DNA of 64,000 bases. Origin: Methylomicrobium sp. GTDB taxonomy: Bacteria; Pseudomonadota; Gammaproteobacteria; Methylococcales; Methylomonadaceae. The stretch spans positions 1-64,000 of the forward strand of contig JAGXSU010000026.1 of the NCBI GenBank assembly GCA_018333785.1, read 5' to 3'. Positions 19,568 to 27,754 of this stretch are shown here, piece after piece. Position 1 is the first letter of the stretch. The number at the start of each line of letters is the position of its first letter. A program made the position numbers and the translations under genes. Under the pieces are notes generated by a model. That model was not told where the DNA came from and ran no database searches. It was given only the letters and a program-made list of their open reading frames with translations.

Positions 19568-20029
19568 ATGCTAACCATTATCCAGCGCGTCAGTTCAGCT
19601 AAAGTGACTGTCAATCACAACATTACAGGTCAAATCGAGCAAGGCATTTTAGCGCTTGTAGCGGTCGAAAAAGACGACACCGAACAGGAGGCCTTACGCT
19701 TGCTTGAAAGAATACTTAATTACCGGATCTTTGCTGATTCAGACGGCAAAATGAATCTCAGTTTACGGGATACCGGAGGCGGCTTATTGCTGGTTCCGCA
19801 ATTTACGCTGGCAGCCGACACCAACAGCGGCAATCGTCCGAGCTTCACACCGGCAGCCGCGCCTGAAAAAGGCAGGCAGTTATTTGAATACCTGCAAACC
19901 TTGGCATTAAAGGCCCATAACCCGGTGGCTTTTGGCGAATTTGGCGCTGATATGCAGGTATCACTCGTCAACGAAGGACCGGTTACTTTTTCCTTGCGTA
20001 CCGCTCAGCGCGGATCTTCATCCGCGTGA
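19568..20029 (+). CDS. dtd: D-aminoacyl-tRNA deacylase
   Basis: Removes D-amino acids (and Gly mischarged on tRNA-Ala) from tRNA. I take ATG 19568 because the family begins MLTIIQRVSSAKVTV; the longer frame from 19439 overlaps the divergent nuclease gene. This gives 153 residues. Signatures are FTLAADTNSGNRPSF and the Gly-cisPro motif region NEGPVTF near the C-terminus. No ribosome-binding site is evident. Its 3' end overlaps the minus-strand small membrane protein gene by 25 bp. Confidence 0.95.
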   Translation: MLTIIQRVSSAKVTVNHNITGQIEQGILALVAVEKDDTEQEALRLLERILNYRIFADSDGKMNLSLRDTGGGLLLVPQFTLAADTNSGNRPSFTPAAAPEKGRQLFEYLQTLALKAHNPVAFGEFGADMQVSLVNEGPVTFSLRTAQRGSSSA

Positions 20030-20148
20030 CGTTCGGATTCGTCATCTGGCGGATTTAATTTTCCGGTTTTGACGGGTCTGAGCAGCACAATCAGACTGGC
20101 CATAATCAGAACTATCGCGATAAAAATAAAAAACAGTGCCGCGAGCAT
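20005..20148 (-). CDS. Small single-span membrane protein (47 residues), unknown
   Basis: Too short for ordinary gene finding. The ATG at 20148 is preceded by a strong GGAGG (complement at 20154-20158) five bases away. The product begins MLAALFFIFIAIVLIMASLI, one transmembrane helix, followed by a short cytoplasmic-type tail with KTGK and a very acidic, polar end (DDESERHADEDPR). It overlaps the dtd 3' end antisense and diverges from trhP. Function unknown. The good ribosome-binding site and the clean helix-plus-tail design argue that it is expressed. Confidence 0.6.
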   Translation of the reverse strand: MLAALFFIFIAIVLIMASLIVLLRPVKTGKLNPPDDESERHADEDPR

Positions 20149-20266
20149 TCAGGCCTCCGTTAAGCCATATCATTGAATATAAAAGGCTATTTTCCGTGAA
20201 AACACAAAAAGTGTTAAAATGGCCTTTTTTAAACCGACCGCCGCATCGGCAAACGATACCACGATC

Positions 20267-21607
20267 ATGAAACACGTTGAATTGCTCTCCCCCGCTGGAA
20301 CCTTAAAAAACATGCGTTATGCTTTTGCTTACGGCGCGGATGCTGTGTATGCAGGCCAGCCCCGTTACAGCCTGCGAGTTCGCAATAACGATTTTCTGGA
20401 GGACAATCTGGCGACAGGTATCGCCGAAGCTCATCAGCTGGGCAAAAAGTTCTTTCTAGCAACCAATGTTATTCCACATAACAGCAAAATCAAAACCTTT
20501 ATCAAAGACCTGACGCCTATTATTGCCATGCAACCGGACGCACTGATCATGGCCGATCCGGGATTGATCATGATGGTTCGCGAAACCTGGCCTGACATGC
20601 CGGTACATTTATCCGTGCAAGCCAACACCGTCAATTATGCCTCGGTCAAATTCTGGAAAAGCATCGGCATAGAACGAGTCATCCTTTCCCGCGAATTATC
20701 ACTGGATGAAATTGCAGAAATCCGCCAGGAATGTCCGGACATGGAACTGGAAGTATTCGTTCACGGCGCATTGTGTATCGCCTATTCCGGCCGTTGCCTG
20801 CTGTCCGGATATTTTAATCATAGAGACCCGAATCAAGGCACCTGTACCAATTCCTGCCGCTGGAAATATGACACCTTACCCGCCCATGAAAATGCCGAGG
20901 GTGATTATGTGCAGGATGGCGGTGCTTTATCGATGGCCGATATCAGCACGGCCAGCTGTGGTGGCGCTGAACGACACCCTTTGGCCGATAATATTTACTT
21001 TCTGGAAGAAGAAGGCAGAAAAGGAGAGCTACTTCCCATCATGGAAGATGAAAACGGCACGTATATCATGAATTCCAAAGATCTGCGTGCCATCGAACAT
21101 ATCCAGCGACTCGTTGAAATCGGTGTTGATAGCCTGAAAATTGAAGGCCGCACCAAATCCCACTATTATGTGGCCCGAACTGCCCAAACCTATCGCCAAG
21201 CGATAGATGATGCCCTAGCTGATCGCCCTTTCAATCCGCAATTACTGGGTGTTCTGGAAAACCTTGCCAGCCGGGGCTATACGGATGGTTTCTACCAACG
21301 TCACCACACCCATGAACACCAAAACTACCTCAGTGGTTATTCAAAAGGTCATCAGCAACAATTCTGCGGAGAAATAAGAAATTTCGACCCAAACAGCGGC
21401 ATGGCTGAAATCGACGTAAAAAACAAATTCTCGGTCGGGGACAGATTAGAACTGATCCTGCCCGAAGGCAATCGTGACATTGTGATTGAAAAAATGGAAG
21501 ATCTTCACGGCAGGCCGATGCAGGAAGCGTCAGGCGGAGGGTATGAAGTCAAAATTCCTCTGCCTGGTATCAGACCGGACAAAGGATTACTGGCAAGGTA
21601 TATTTGA
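20267..21607 (+). CDS. trhP: tRNA 5-hydroxyuridine hydroxylation protein TrhP (YegQ, peptidase U32 family)
   Basis: Required, with prephenate, for 5-hydroxyuridine formation at position 34 of tRNAs. The start at ATG 20267 (MKHVELLSPAGTLKNMRYAF) aligns with the E. coli protein; an upstream ATG at 20219 adds 16 unlikely residues. This gives 446 residues. Very strong family motifs are YGADAVYAGQPRYSLRVRNN, GALCIAYSGRCLLSGYFNHR, the Cys pair in GTCTNSCRWKY, and SLKIEGRTKSHYYVARTAQ. Older annotation calls it a protease; current evidence supports the tRNA role. Confidence 0.95.
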   Translation: MKHVELLSPAGTLKNMRYAFAYGADAVYAGQPRYSLRVRNNDFLEDNLATGIAEAHQLGKKFFLATNVIPHNSKIKTFIKDLTPIIAMQPDALIMADPGLIMMVRETWPDMPVHLSVQANTVNYASVKFWKSIGIERVILSRELSLDEIAEIRQECPDMELEVFVHGALCIAYSGRCLLSGYFNHRDPNQGTCTNSCRWKYDTLPAHENAEGDYVQDGGALSMADISTASCGGAERHPLADNIYFLEEEGRKGELLPIMEDENGTYIMNSKDLRAIEHIQRLVEIGVDSLKIEGRTKSHYYVARTAQTYRQAIDDALADRPFNPQLLGVLENLASRGYTDGFYQRHHTHEHQNYLSGYSKGHQQQFCGEIRNFDPNSGMAEIDVKNKFSVGDRLELILPEGNRDIVIEKMEDLHGRPMQEASGGGYEVKIPLPGIRPDKGLLARYI

Positions 21608-21632
21608 AGAGTGGGAAAGGGTAACAAAAAAA

Positions 21633-21669
21633 GATAGAGGACAAAAGTTATAGACTTTTATCCTCTATC
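21633..21669. terminator. Bidirectional terminator between trhP and the haloperoxidase gene
   Basis: Long stem GATAGAGGA and AAAAGT pairing with ACTTTTA and TCCTCTATC around TATAG. It lies between two convergent genes. Confidence 0.8.
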
Positions 21670-21692
21670 CTGAATCAGCTTGTTAAATCATT

Positions 21693-23141
21693 TTAATGGT
21701 AATGATGATGTCCTTTTCCATTTTTATCCCCTCTCCCATCATTAAAGTATTGAAGTGTTTTGTCCCAGGCTTGCTGACCGATCAGTCGTCCAATTTTCCG
21801 GCTTACCAGATCACCATCAATAAAATGTATCCCACCGTAACGTCTTGAAATACCCGCATCATCTGCCGCATCTGAAAAGGTTGCCCAATAAAGAGTGGTA
21901 TCGCTCGCGGGCACTGCGCCAGGCTCCACTGCTGAAGAGCCGGCTAGTACGGTAGTGCTAAAACCAAAATAATCACTTTTGGTAAATAGCTTCAGTGTTT
22001 CCGCTCCCGCAGCACTGAAAATACTGTGCCCTGAATAGTATTCTGGAAACGGAGGCGTCACGACTGAAGCCGCCTGATAGGGTTTCCAATCTGCGCCATC
22101 AATGGGACCCTGCCAGGATTCGACTGTTTTTCCGGCATATAGAAAATTGATTGCAGTAACCGGTCTGACATAATCGTAATACCGCTTGGCATCCCAACTG
22201 GCAATACTTGCATCAAAAATAGCATTGGACATGGCAAAGAGCATCTTAACGTCTTGATCCACCGTGTGATGATCTCGCTCAGAAACATAGGCGGCAAATA
22301 ATGCCCAATGGCCCGGAGGCAATTCAGAATGAGGACCATCCGCCCAATATTCTGCAATCACTTTTTTCTCATCCGTCAAATGCGCGCTGTATTCCAAAAC
22401 CTGTTGAGCCTGAATCTCATAACGCTCGGGCTCAGTATTGTAATCAGCAGGCGGCGGTGTCATTTTCCGGAACTGTTTACCTGACTTTAACGCGTAGGGT
22501 ACGACCTTACCCCAATGGGGAGTAATAAATTTCTGTTCAGTTGAACCTATTTGAAGCGGCTGCCAATGATTGGGATCGGCTATGGAATCTGGAGAATTGA
22601 CCGGCGTATAACCGGTGTAGTCGCTATAAGCACCCGCGTGGAGATCGCCGAGTTGATTGGATCCATCATGGTGTCTGAAAACCAATACCGCCTTGGCGGC
22701 AATATTACCGATGCCAGAAGGCTTCTTAACATCATAGTTGTTGTCGTTAGGATCATAACCAAGATCAGTCATCAACGCATTAAAACTCGCTATTTCTGTT
22801 GGAAACAGATCAGATAAGCATTCATGCGCAGCAAAGCTGATCGCTTTTTCTTTGTTTGCTTGAGTCCTTTCACTTCCTGGACGGCGTAAATTATTCCCGT
22901 AACGCGTCCCTTTCGCTCTGGCGTCATAAGCTGCCCAGGCATCAAACATACAGGTATCGACAATAGCCAGTGCCCTGGCAACAATAGGCGGTCCTGGATG
23001 GGTGACCCGAATAGCTTCCAGAGCGGCTTCATTCCATTGCATAACCACAGTGCCTGTCGCAGCAAATCCTGATTGACTGAATGTCATTAGCGCTGAAACG
23101 GAAGCAGCAAGAAGAGAACGGTTAAACGTTTGATTTATCAT
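21693..23141 (-). CDS. Secreted vanadium-dependent haloperoxidase-type protein (PAP2 superfamily)
   Basis: The 482 residues begin with a signal peptide (1 to about 27, ending SGFAA). The vanadate-binding set of the family can be read in order: Lys319 and Arg326-Pro327 in KRYYDYVRP, PEYYSGHSIF with His372, and SRRYGGIHF with Arg434 and His439. Members oxidise halides with H2O2, or act as phosphatases; which one applies here cannot be told. The tail GHHHYH after a Gly/Lys linker is histidine-rich and may bind metal. AAGG precedes the ATG. It stands alone. Confidence 0.85.
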   Translation of the reverse strand: MINQTFNRSLLAASVSALMTFSQSGFAATGTVVMQWNEAALEAIRVTHPGPPIVARALAIVDTCMFDAWAAYDARAKGTRYGNNLRRPGSERTQANKEKAISFAAHECLSDLFPTEIASFNALMTDLGYDPNDNNYDVKKPSGIGNIAAKAVLVFRHHDGSNQLGDLHAGAYSDYTGYTPVNSPDSIADPNHWQPLQIGSTEQKFITPHWGKVVPYALKSGKQFRKMTPPPADYNTEPERYEIQAQQVLEYSAHLTDEKKVIAEYWADGPHSELPPGHWALFAAYVSERDHHTVDQDVKMLFAMSNAIFDASIASWDAKRYYDYVRPVTAINFLYAGKTVESWQGPIDGADWKPYQAASVVTPPFPEYYSGHSIFSAAGAETLKLFTKSDYFGFSTTVLAGSSAVEPGAVPASDTTLYWATFSDAADDAGISRRYGGIHFIDGDLVSRKIGRLIGQQAWDKTLQYFNDGRGDKNGKGHHHYH

Positions 23142-23631
23142 AAAAATACCTTATTTATCATAATATTAAATTCCTTTTTAAAAGATTAAAGTTATATGCT
23201 TTCAAGAAAGCGGGTAATGACACTCTCTTGATTGATATGCTAAAAGGAAAATTCAGTGAATTCTGTTAAATAGTCACACTAGGCGTAACGCATATTTCAT
23301 ACCAAACATTTTTGAAATGAATTTGACCTTGTTAAGGGATGTGCTGAGTATTTTATGATGAGGGGTAACACTCTGTTTTTAATGATTTTTCATTATAACC
23401 ACCACGCTATTTAAGAATTCTGAGCCATTCATAAGCAGACTTGAGGGTTTGCCTTGAGTAAATCAATACTGCTTTGACAGAAAAATAGGTGTTTAAAACT
23501 GTGATACCAGATGACAAAATTGTCATATGAGAGCTGGCAGTGCCAATCCATGCTGTCAGGCCTGGCATTTGTTGATTCTATGGATAGGGATAAACTGCTG
23601 TGCAAATTGAAACGAGAGTTATACACATCGT
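23142..23631. other. A/T-rich intergenic region, no recognised gene
   Basis: It holds the upstream region of the haloperoxidase gene. A 65-codon minus-strand frame (23429-23626) could be a decayed gene end, but I do not recognise it. No tRNA-like or riboswitch-like structure was noticed. Confidence 0.5.
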
Positions 23632-23776
23632 AGATCGAAATTCGGCACCGGGATGCCCGTCAAAGGACGCCGTAAATACATCCCTATAGGCTCTATGCCA
23701 GCATCCATGCTGGCAAAGCCTTTGCCGAACAACCCGTTGCCTCCTTAGCCACTGCCGAAATTTGAAGTGCGAAAGG
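23632..23776 (-). repeat. Family 3 repeat (about 145 bp), copy 1
   Basis: Read on the minus strand it starts CCTTTCGCACTTCAAATTTC and contains two small palindromes (GGCAAAGGCTTTGCC and GCCAGCATGGATGCTGGC). It then runs through ACGGCGTCCTTTGACGGGC and ends GTGCCGAATTTCGATCT. Closely similar copies occur at 30411 and 35461. It is non-coding; short frames inside it are by-products. Confidence 0.8.
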
Positions 23777-23912
23777 TACACAAACAAATCAGAAGGGGGT
23801 AATAGAAAGGAGTCTAGCGTTATAGGGATTCAACAGAATTGTCGTTTTGACCAGTGACAACGGCAAAATTCTTAAATGCCGTTGCCTAAAAAATCAATAA
23901 AACATCAGCAAC

Positions 23913-24302
23913 TTATTTTTTGGTCATGAAAAAATAAATGGATTGGCATTTCAGCACCATTTTATCGTTCTCTTTTTCGACAGCTGTACATGTTTCCATT
24001 TTTGAACGGCCCGGTGCAGCCTGTTTGACCAATTTACCGTCCTCTATTGAATAGCTAACCACTGCCCGCATCTTCTCTACACGAGCACTGGAATCTGCAT
24101 CATGCGAATTACCTTCCAGAGTGCCGTCTTTTTTGAATTCCCAGGTGGTACTCAAGCCTCTTGCCTTGCTACCGTCGCTATTGCGCGATTCTTTGTCGAT
24201 CTGCCAAACGCCTAAGATGTCCGCTTGAGTTAACTGAACTTCCGCGAACGCAGAAAATGATAAGAATGTTAGAGCAAATACAGCTAATTTTTTTAATCGC
24301 AT
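23913..24302 (-). CDS. Small secreted protein of unknown function (lipocalin-like pattern)
   Basis: The 129 residues begin with a clear signal peptide (LAVFALTFLSFSAFA, cleaved after about residue 20). The mature part has ILGVWQIDKES near its start and STTWEFKKDGTLEG after it, a pattern seen in lipocalin-like 'copper resistance/stress' barrels that begin with GxW. Two Cys (CTAVEKEND and LKCQSIYFF) may form a disulfide in the periplasm. I cannot name a family with confidence. It is not obviously in an operon. Confidence 0.7.
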   Translation of the reverse strand: MRLKKLAVFALTFLSFSAFAEVQLTQADILGVWQIDKESRNSDGSKARGLSTTWEFKKDGTLEGNSHDADSSARVEKMRAVVSYSIEDGKLVKQAAPGRSKMETCTAVEKENDKMVLKCQSIYFFMTKK

Positions 24303-24637
24303 GGCGAAAACCTTATGGGTTATTTTTTATGAACACAAATTGTACCACGGAAGATAAGGGTACATGATTTTGTACTCAAGCGGGCCTGATCCGTTAATCA
24401 ATCAAAATCTAACGTTAAATCGTCCTGTCCGCTCGTCTCCTTGCCAACCAGTGATTGAGCAAAGCGGATGCGGGACCTTGAACATGTCTTACTCGGCCCT
24501 AAAAATCTGCGCATCTGATATGATAACGTTCAAATGGCGCCGGTTGAGTCTGATTATCCAAATAGAGACTCGCTGCCGACAAATCTCTATCTGCTATTGA
24601 CCAACAGATTCATATTATTCACATCAAGGTATTGCGT
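24303..24637. other. Intergenic region upstream of rraA
   Basis: A 335-bp divergent space between the small secreted protein gene and rraA. A TTGACC at 24597-24602 may be a -35 element, but I see no good -10 partner. Nothing else is recognised. Confidence 0.4.
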
Positions 24638-25123
24638 ATGACTTTTGCAACCGCCAAACTCTGTGACACTCACTCAGATAAGGCTCACCTCCAGATTGCC
24701 GAACCTATTTTCAAGCTATTTGGAGCCGCGTTGGCTTTTTCCGGGCAAATCACCACCCTCAAGGTATTTGAGGATAATGCGCTGGTCAGAACCGCGCTTT
24801 CGGCAAAAGTGAATAACCGAGTGTTAGTGATTGACGGTGGCGGCTCCCACCGCTGCGCATTGATAGACGAGGAACTGGCCCATCTGGCCCTCGAAAACGG
24901 CTGGCAAGGTTTGGTCGTTTATGGCTGTATTCGCGATTCAGCAATTATCAATACCATACCTATCGGTATACGCGCCTTGCATGCACATCCGCTAAAAAGT
25001 CCCAATAAAGGCTTGGGTAATCTTGATACTGTGGTGACTTTTGCCGGGGTTCAATTTAAAAATGATTATTTTTTATACGCCGATAGTGATGGAATTATCG
25101 TCTCGGAAACAGAGTTGAGTTAG
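24638..25123 (+). CDS. rraA: RraA family protein (RNase E activity regulator / HMG aldolase-like)
   Basis: The start is ATG 24638, preceded by AAGG at 24626-24629, rather than the TTG at 24632. This gives 161 residues. The DGGGSHRCALIDEELAHLALENGWQGLVVYGCIRDS block (positions about 75-110) is the RraA signature. RraA binds RNase E and its degradosome and dampens mRNA decay in E. coli; related proteins are 4-hydroxy-4-methyl-2-oxoglutarate aldolases, and the residues here do not settle which activity dominates. ispH follows after 35 bp. Confidence 0.9.
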   Translation: MTFATAKLCDTHSDKAHLQIAEPIFKLFGAALAFSGQITTLKVFEDNALVRTALSAKVNNRVLVIDGGGSHRCALIDEELAHLALENGWQGLVVYGCIRDSAIINTIPIGIRALHAHPLKSPNKGLGNLDTVVTFAGVQFKNDYFLYADSDGIIVSETELS

Positions 25124-25158
25124 AATAAATCACCTTAACCTACTTTTTTAGTCAAGAT

Positions 25159-26124
25159 ATGCAAATAGTACTCGCAAATCCCCGTGGCTTCTGTGCCGGC
25201 GTTGACCGCGCCATTGAAATCGTTGATCAAGCCCTAGAGACATTCGGAGCCCCTATCTATGTTCGCCACGAAGTCGTCCACAACCGAACGGTCGTTGACG
25301 GACTAAAAGAAAAAGGCGCGATTTTTATCGAAGATTTGAATGATGTTCCTGTCGAATCTTACTTGATATTTAGCGCACACGGCGTGTCCAAAGAGGTGCA
25401 AAAGAAAGCGGAGGAGCGTAATCTCACCGTCTTTGATGCTACCTGTCCCCTGGTTACCAAAGTGCATTTACAAGTCGCCAAACACGCCAAACAAGACCGT
25501 GAAGTTATCCTGATTGGACACGCCGGCCATCCGGAGGTTGAAGGCACGATGGGCCAATATGAAAAATGCACCGATAATGGCGGCATTTATCTGGTGGAAA
25601 CACCCGATGACGTCGCCAACCTTAAAGTCAATAACCCGGATAATCTGGCTTATGTCACTCAAACCACGTTATCCATGACTGATACAAAAATCATGGTAGA
25701 TGCGCTGCGTGCCAGATTTACCTCGATACAGGAGCAGAAAAAAGACGACATCTGCTATGCAACGCAAAACCGCCAGGATGCTGTTTATGACCTCGCATCA
25801 AAAACCGACATAATCCTGGTTGTCGGATCGCCTAATAGCTCCAACTCGAACCGTTTGCGTGAAATTGCCGAACAATTGGGTAAACCGGCTTATTTGATTG
25901 ATACCGCCGAGGACATGCAGAAAGACTGGTTTGAGGGCATTGATGCAGTGGGTGTCACTGCCGGCGCATCCGCACCGGAAGTTCTGGTTCAGGAAGTCAT
26001 TAATCAACTCAAGCTTTGGGGCGGCGAGACGATTATCGAAAACAAAGGAATTGAGGAAAAGGTCGTATTTTCGCTTCCAAAAGGTCTGCAAAAAAAATCC
26101 TGTCCATCTTCAGCCAGCGCTTGA
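25159..26124 (+). CDS. ispH: 4-Hydroxy-3-methylbut-2-enyl diphosphate reductase
   Basis: Last step of the MEP isoprenoid pathway, a 4Fe-4S reductase that makes IPP and DMAPP. The protein has 321 residues. The three cluster cysteines are visible in [28 protein letters not shown] and [13 protein letters not shown]; the catalytic Glu lies in TTLSMTDTK and downstream motifs, and [15 protein letters not shown] is typical. It supplies precursor for the ubiquinone tail made by the ubi enzymes in this window. Confidence 0.98.
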   Translation: MQIVLANPRGFCAGVDRAIEIVDQALETFGAPIYVRHEVVHNRTVVDGLKEKGAIFIEDLNDVPVESYLIFSAHGVSKEVQKKAEERNLTVFDATCPLVTKVHLQVAKHAKQDREVILIGHAGHPEVEGTMGQYEKCTDNGGIYLVETPDDVANLKVNNPDNLAYVTQTTLSMTDTKIMVDALRARFTSIQEQKKDDICYATQNRQDAVYDLASKTDIILVVGSPNSSNSNRLREIAEQLGKPAYLIDTAEDMQKDWFEGIDAVGVTAGASAPEVLVQEVINQLKLWGGETIIENKGIEEKVVFSLPKGLQKKSCPSSASA

Positions 26125-26144
26125 TCTTATAAAACTCATTTAAT

Positions 26145-26179
26145 CCGGAAGAGAGCGGGCTGGTCCTGCTCTCTTCCGG
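26145..26179. terminator. Hairpin between ispH and the HDOD gene
   Basis: Perfect 12-bp stem CCGGAAGAGAGC with GCTCTCTTCCGG and an 11-base loop, between convergent genes. There is no U-tract, so the terminator role is likely but not certain. Confidence 0.6.
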
Positions 26180-26202
26180 GCTACCCTCGGCTTGCAGAGG
26201 AT

Positions 26203-27660
26203 TCATTTTTTGCCTTGCATCCGGTACATTGCCAAGCCGATATTGGCTTGTTGAACAAAATGCTTAAAGCCATTGAATTCATCGTCAGTGAACGGTTGCG
26301 CTGAAAATGAACGGTCCGCATAAATCAACCCTATCGGTTGTTCTCCTGAACAAACCGGCATCAAAAAGCAATCGTGCTGACCAATCACCCGCTTATCAGC
26401 ATCAGTAAACAACCCACCCTCCGAGGCAACCTTTACCATCAATCCTTGCGGAGTTTTCAGCGCTAGGCTAAAGAGATTGAGCGGTGATTGTGAAATACTG
26501 AATATTATTTTCTGATCGTAAAATTCTTTGCGCCATCCCAGTGAAAGCTTCTCTTTCATTGACTTCTTGTCCTGAGCCAGAAGTGCAAAAAGGGCTCTAT
26601 CGATTCCCAAGCCACGCTGAATCCCTTCCATGACCATTTCAAACAGCAAATTAATATCAATTTTGCCGCTCATAATGCCCGTAATTTCCTGAAGAATTTG
26701 AATTTGCACCAGTTTTTTATCTTCTTCCGGTACCTTTGATTCTTCTTCCGCGGCTTGAAACGCTTCTTTATTGATTAATCTGGAGGCGGAAACTGCGCCG
26801 AATTGTTTAGCGATGTTAATTGCGGTATCGGTATTTTGAACCATCAGCGCTTCAACCGATTGCTTGGATTTACCGGTTAACTTACTGATTTTATCGACGC
26901 ATTCGGCATATTGCTTACTTTGAGGGCCTTCCTTGAGAGCATCCGTAATCACATATCCCAGACTAACCAGATTGACTCGCGGATTGACTTGCTTACCTTT
27001 TTTGACCGAGTCTTCAATCAAACCTCCCAACTTCCAGGTTTTACAGAGCGATACGGCGAGATCGGTCAGCTTAAACCCTAATACCTGTTTTTCCGCCTCC
27101 TCGAGTGTACAGTTCTCCTTATTGATCAGGCTCAATAACCGCTCGCCCTGCTTACCGCTGAAACACCAGAACGCAACATTACCGATTTGATGCAGCAGAG
27201 CGGCAATAAACACCTCTTCAGGAGAAGGATCATTCACCGACAAAGCCAGTGATTTTGCCTGTACAGCGGCATGCACTGCCCGGGCAATCTCTTGATTTGC
27301 ACGCTCCCGGTTCGCCGCGGGTAAAATAGCTTCAAAAAAAGAGCATGCCAAGGTCAGTTCTCTTATCAGTTCCGAACCTAAGACGATTATTGCCCGTGAC
27401 ACCGTCACCATTTTTTGGCGACTGACATTGTAGTAACTGCTGTTGCTCATTTTAAGCAACTTGGCAGTCAGATTAGGATCATGGAGAATGACGTTCGCCA
27501 AATCCATCGCGCCTTTTTTATCATCTCTTAGAATGGCATCGATACTGAATGCCGTACTGGAAAAAATCGGCATATCCCTATCGCAAAGCGCTGAGGTCCA
27601 TTCGTCAAGAGACAGGGGTTCTGAAACATTTTCAACTACCGATTCACTCATGTTGACCAT
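26203..27660 (-). CDS. HDOD-GAF signalling protein
   Basis: I take the ATG at 27660 (485 residues, MVNMSESVV); the frame extends to 27738 but would then leave only 16 bp to the divergent flippase start. Residues about 15-225 form an HDOD domain (HDPNLTAKLLKMSNSSYYN, VIVLGSELIRELTL, AALLHQIGNVAFW); it resembles an HD hydrolase but lacks the full metal set. Residues about 325-480 form a GAF-like sensor (EITGIMSGKIDINLLFEMVMEG ... PIGLIYADRS). Such proteins link signals to motility or cell-cycle control. The ligand is unknown. Confidence 0.8.
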   Translation of the reverse strand: MVNMSESVVENVSEPLSLDEWTSALCDRDMPIFSSTAFSIDAILRDDKKGAMDLANVILHDPNLTAKLLKMSNSSYYNVSRQKMVTVSRAIIVLGSELIRELTLACSFFEAILPAANRERANQEIARAVHAAVQAKSLALSVNDPSPEEVFIAALLHQIGNVAFWCFSGKQGERLLSLINKENCTLEEAEKQVLGFKLTDLAVSLCKTWKLGGLIEDSVKKGKQVNPRVNLVSLGYVITDALKEGPQSKQYAECVDKISKLTGKSKQSVEALMVQNTDTAINIAKQFGAVSASRLINKEAFQAAEEESKVPEEDKKLVQIQILQEITGIMSGKIDINLLFEMVMEGIQRGLGIDRALFALLAQDKKSMKEKLSLGWRKEFYDQKIIFSISQSPLNLFSLALKTPQGLMVKVASEGGLFTDADKRVIGQHDCFLMPVCSGEQPIGLIYADRSFSAQPFTDDEFNGFKHFVQQANIGLAMYRMQGKK

Positions 27661-27754
27661 TGATTCTTTTATTGAATTACAAAACGGATTAACTTTTGGC
27701 TTATCCCGGGCAAAGTCCCTACAATAATCGCTGAACATAACTCGGATAAACGCA

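Noticed and set aside
23429-23626. Possible decayed gene of 65 codons
   Set aside because: There is no homology I recognise, no start signal, and it borders the family 3 repeat. It was left as intergenic.
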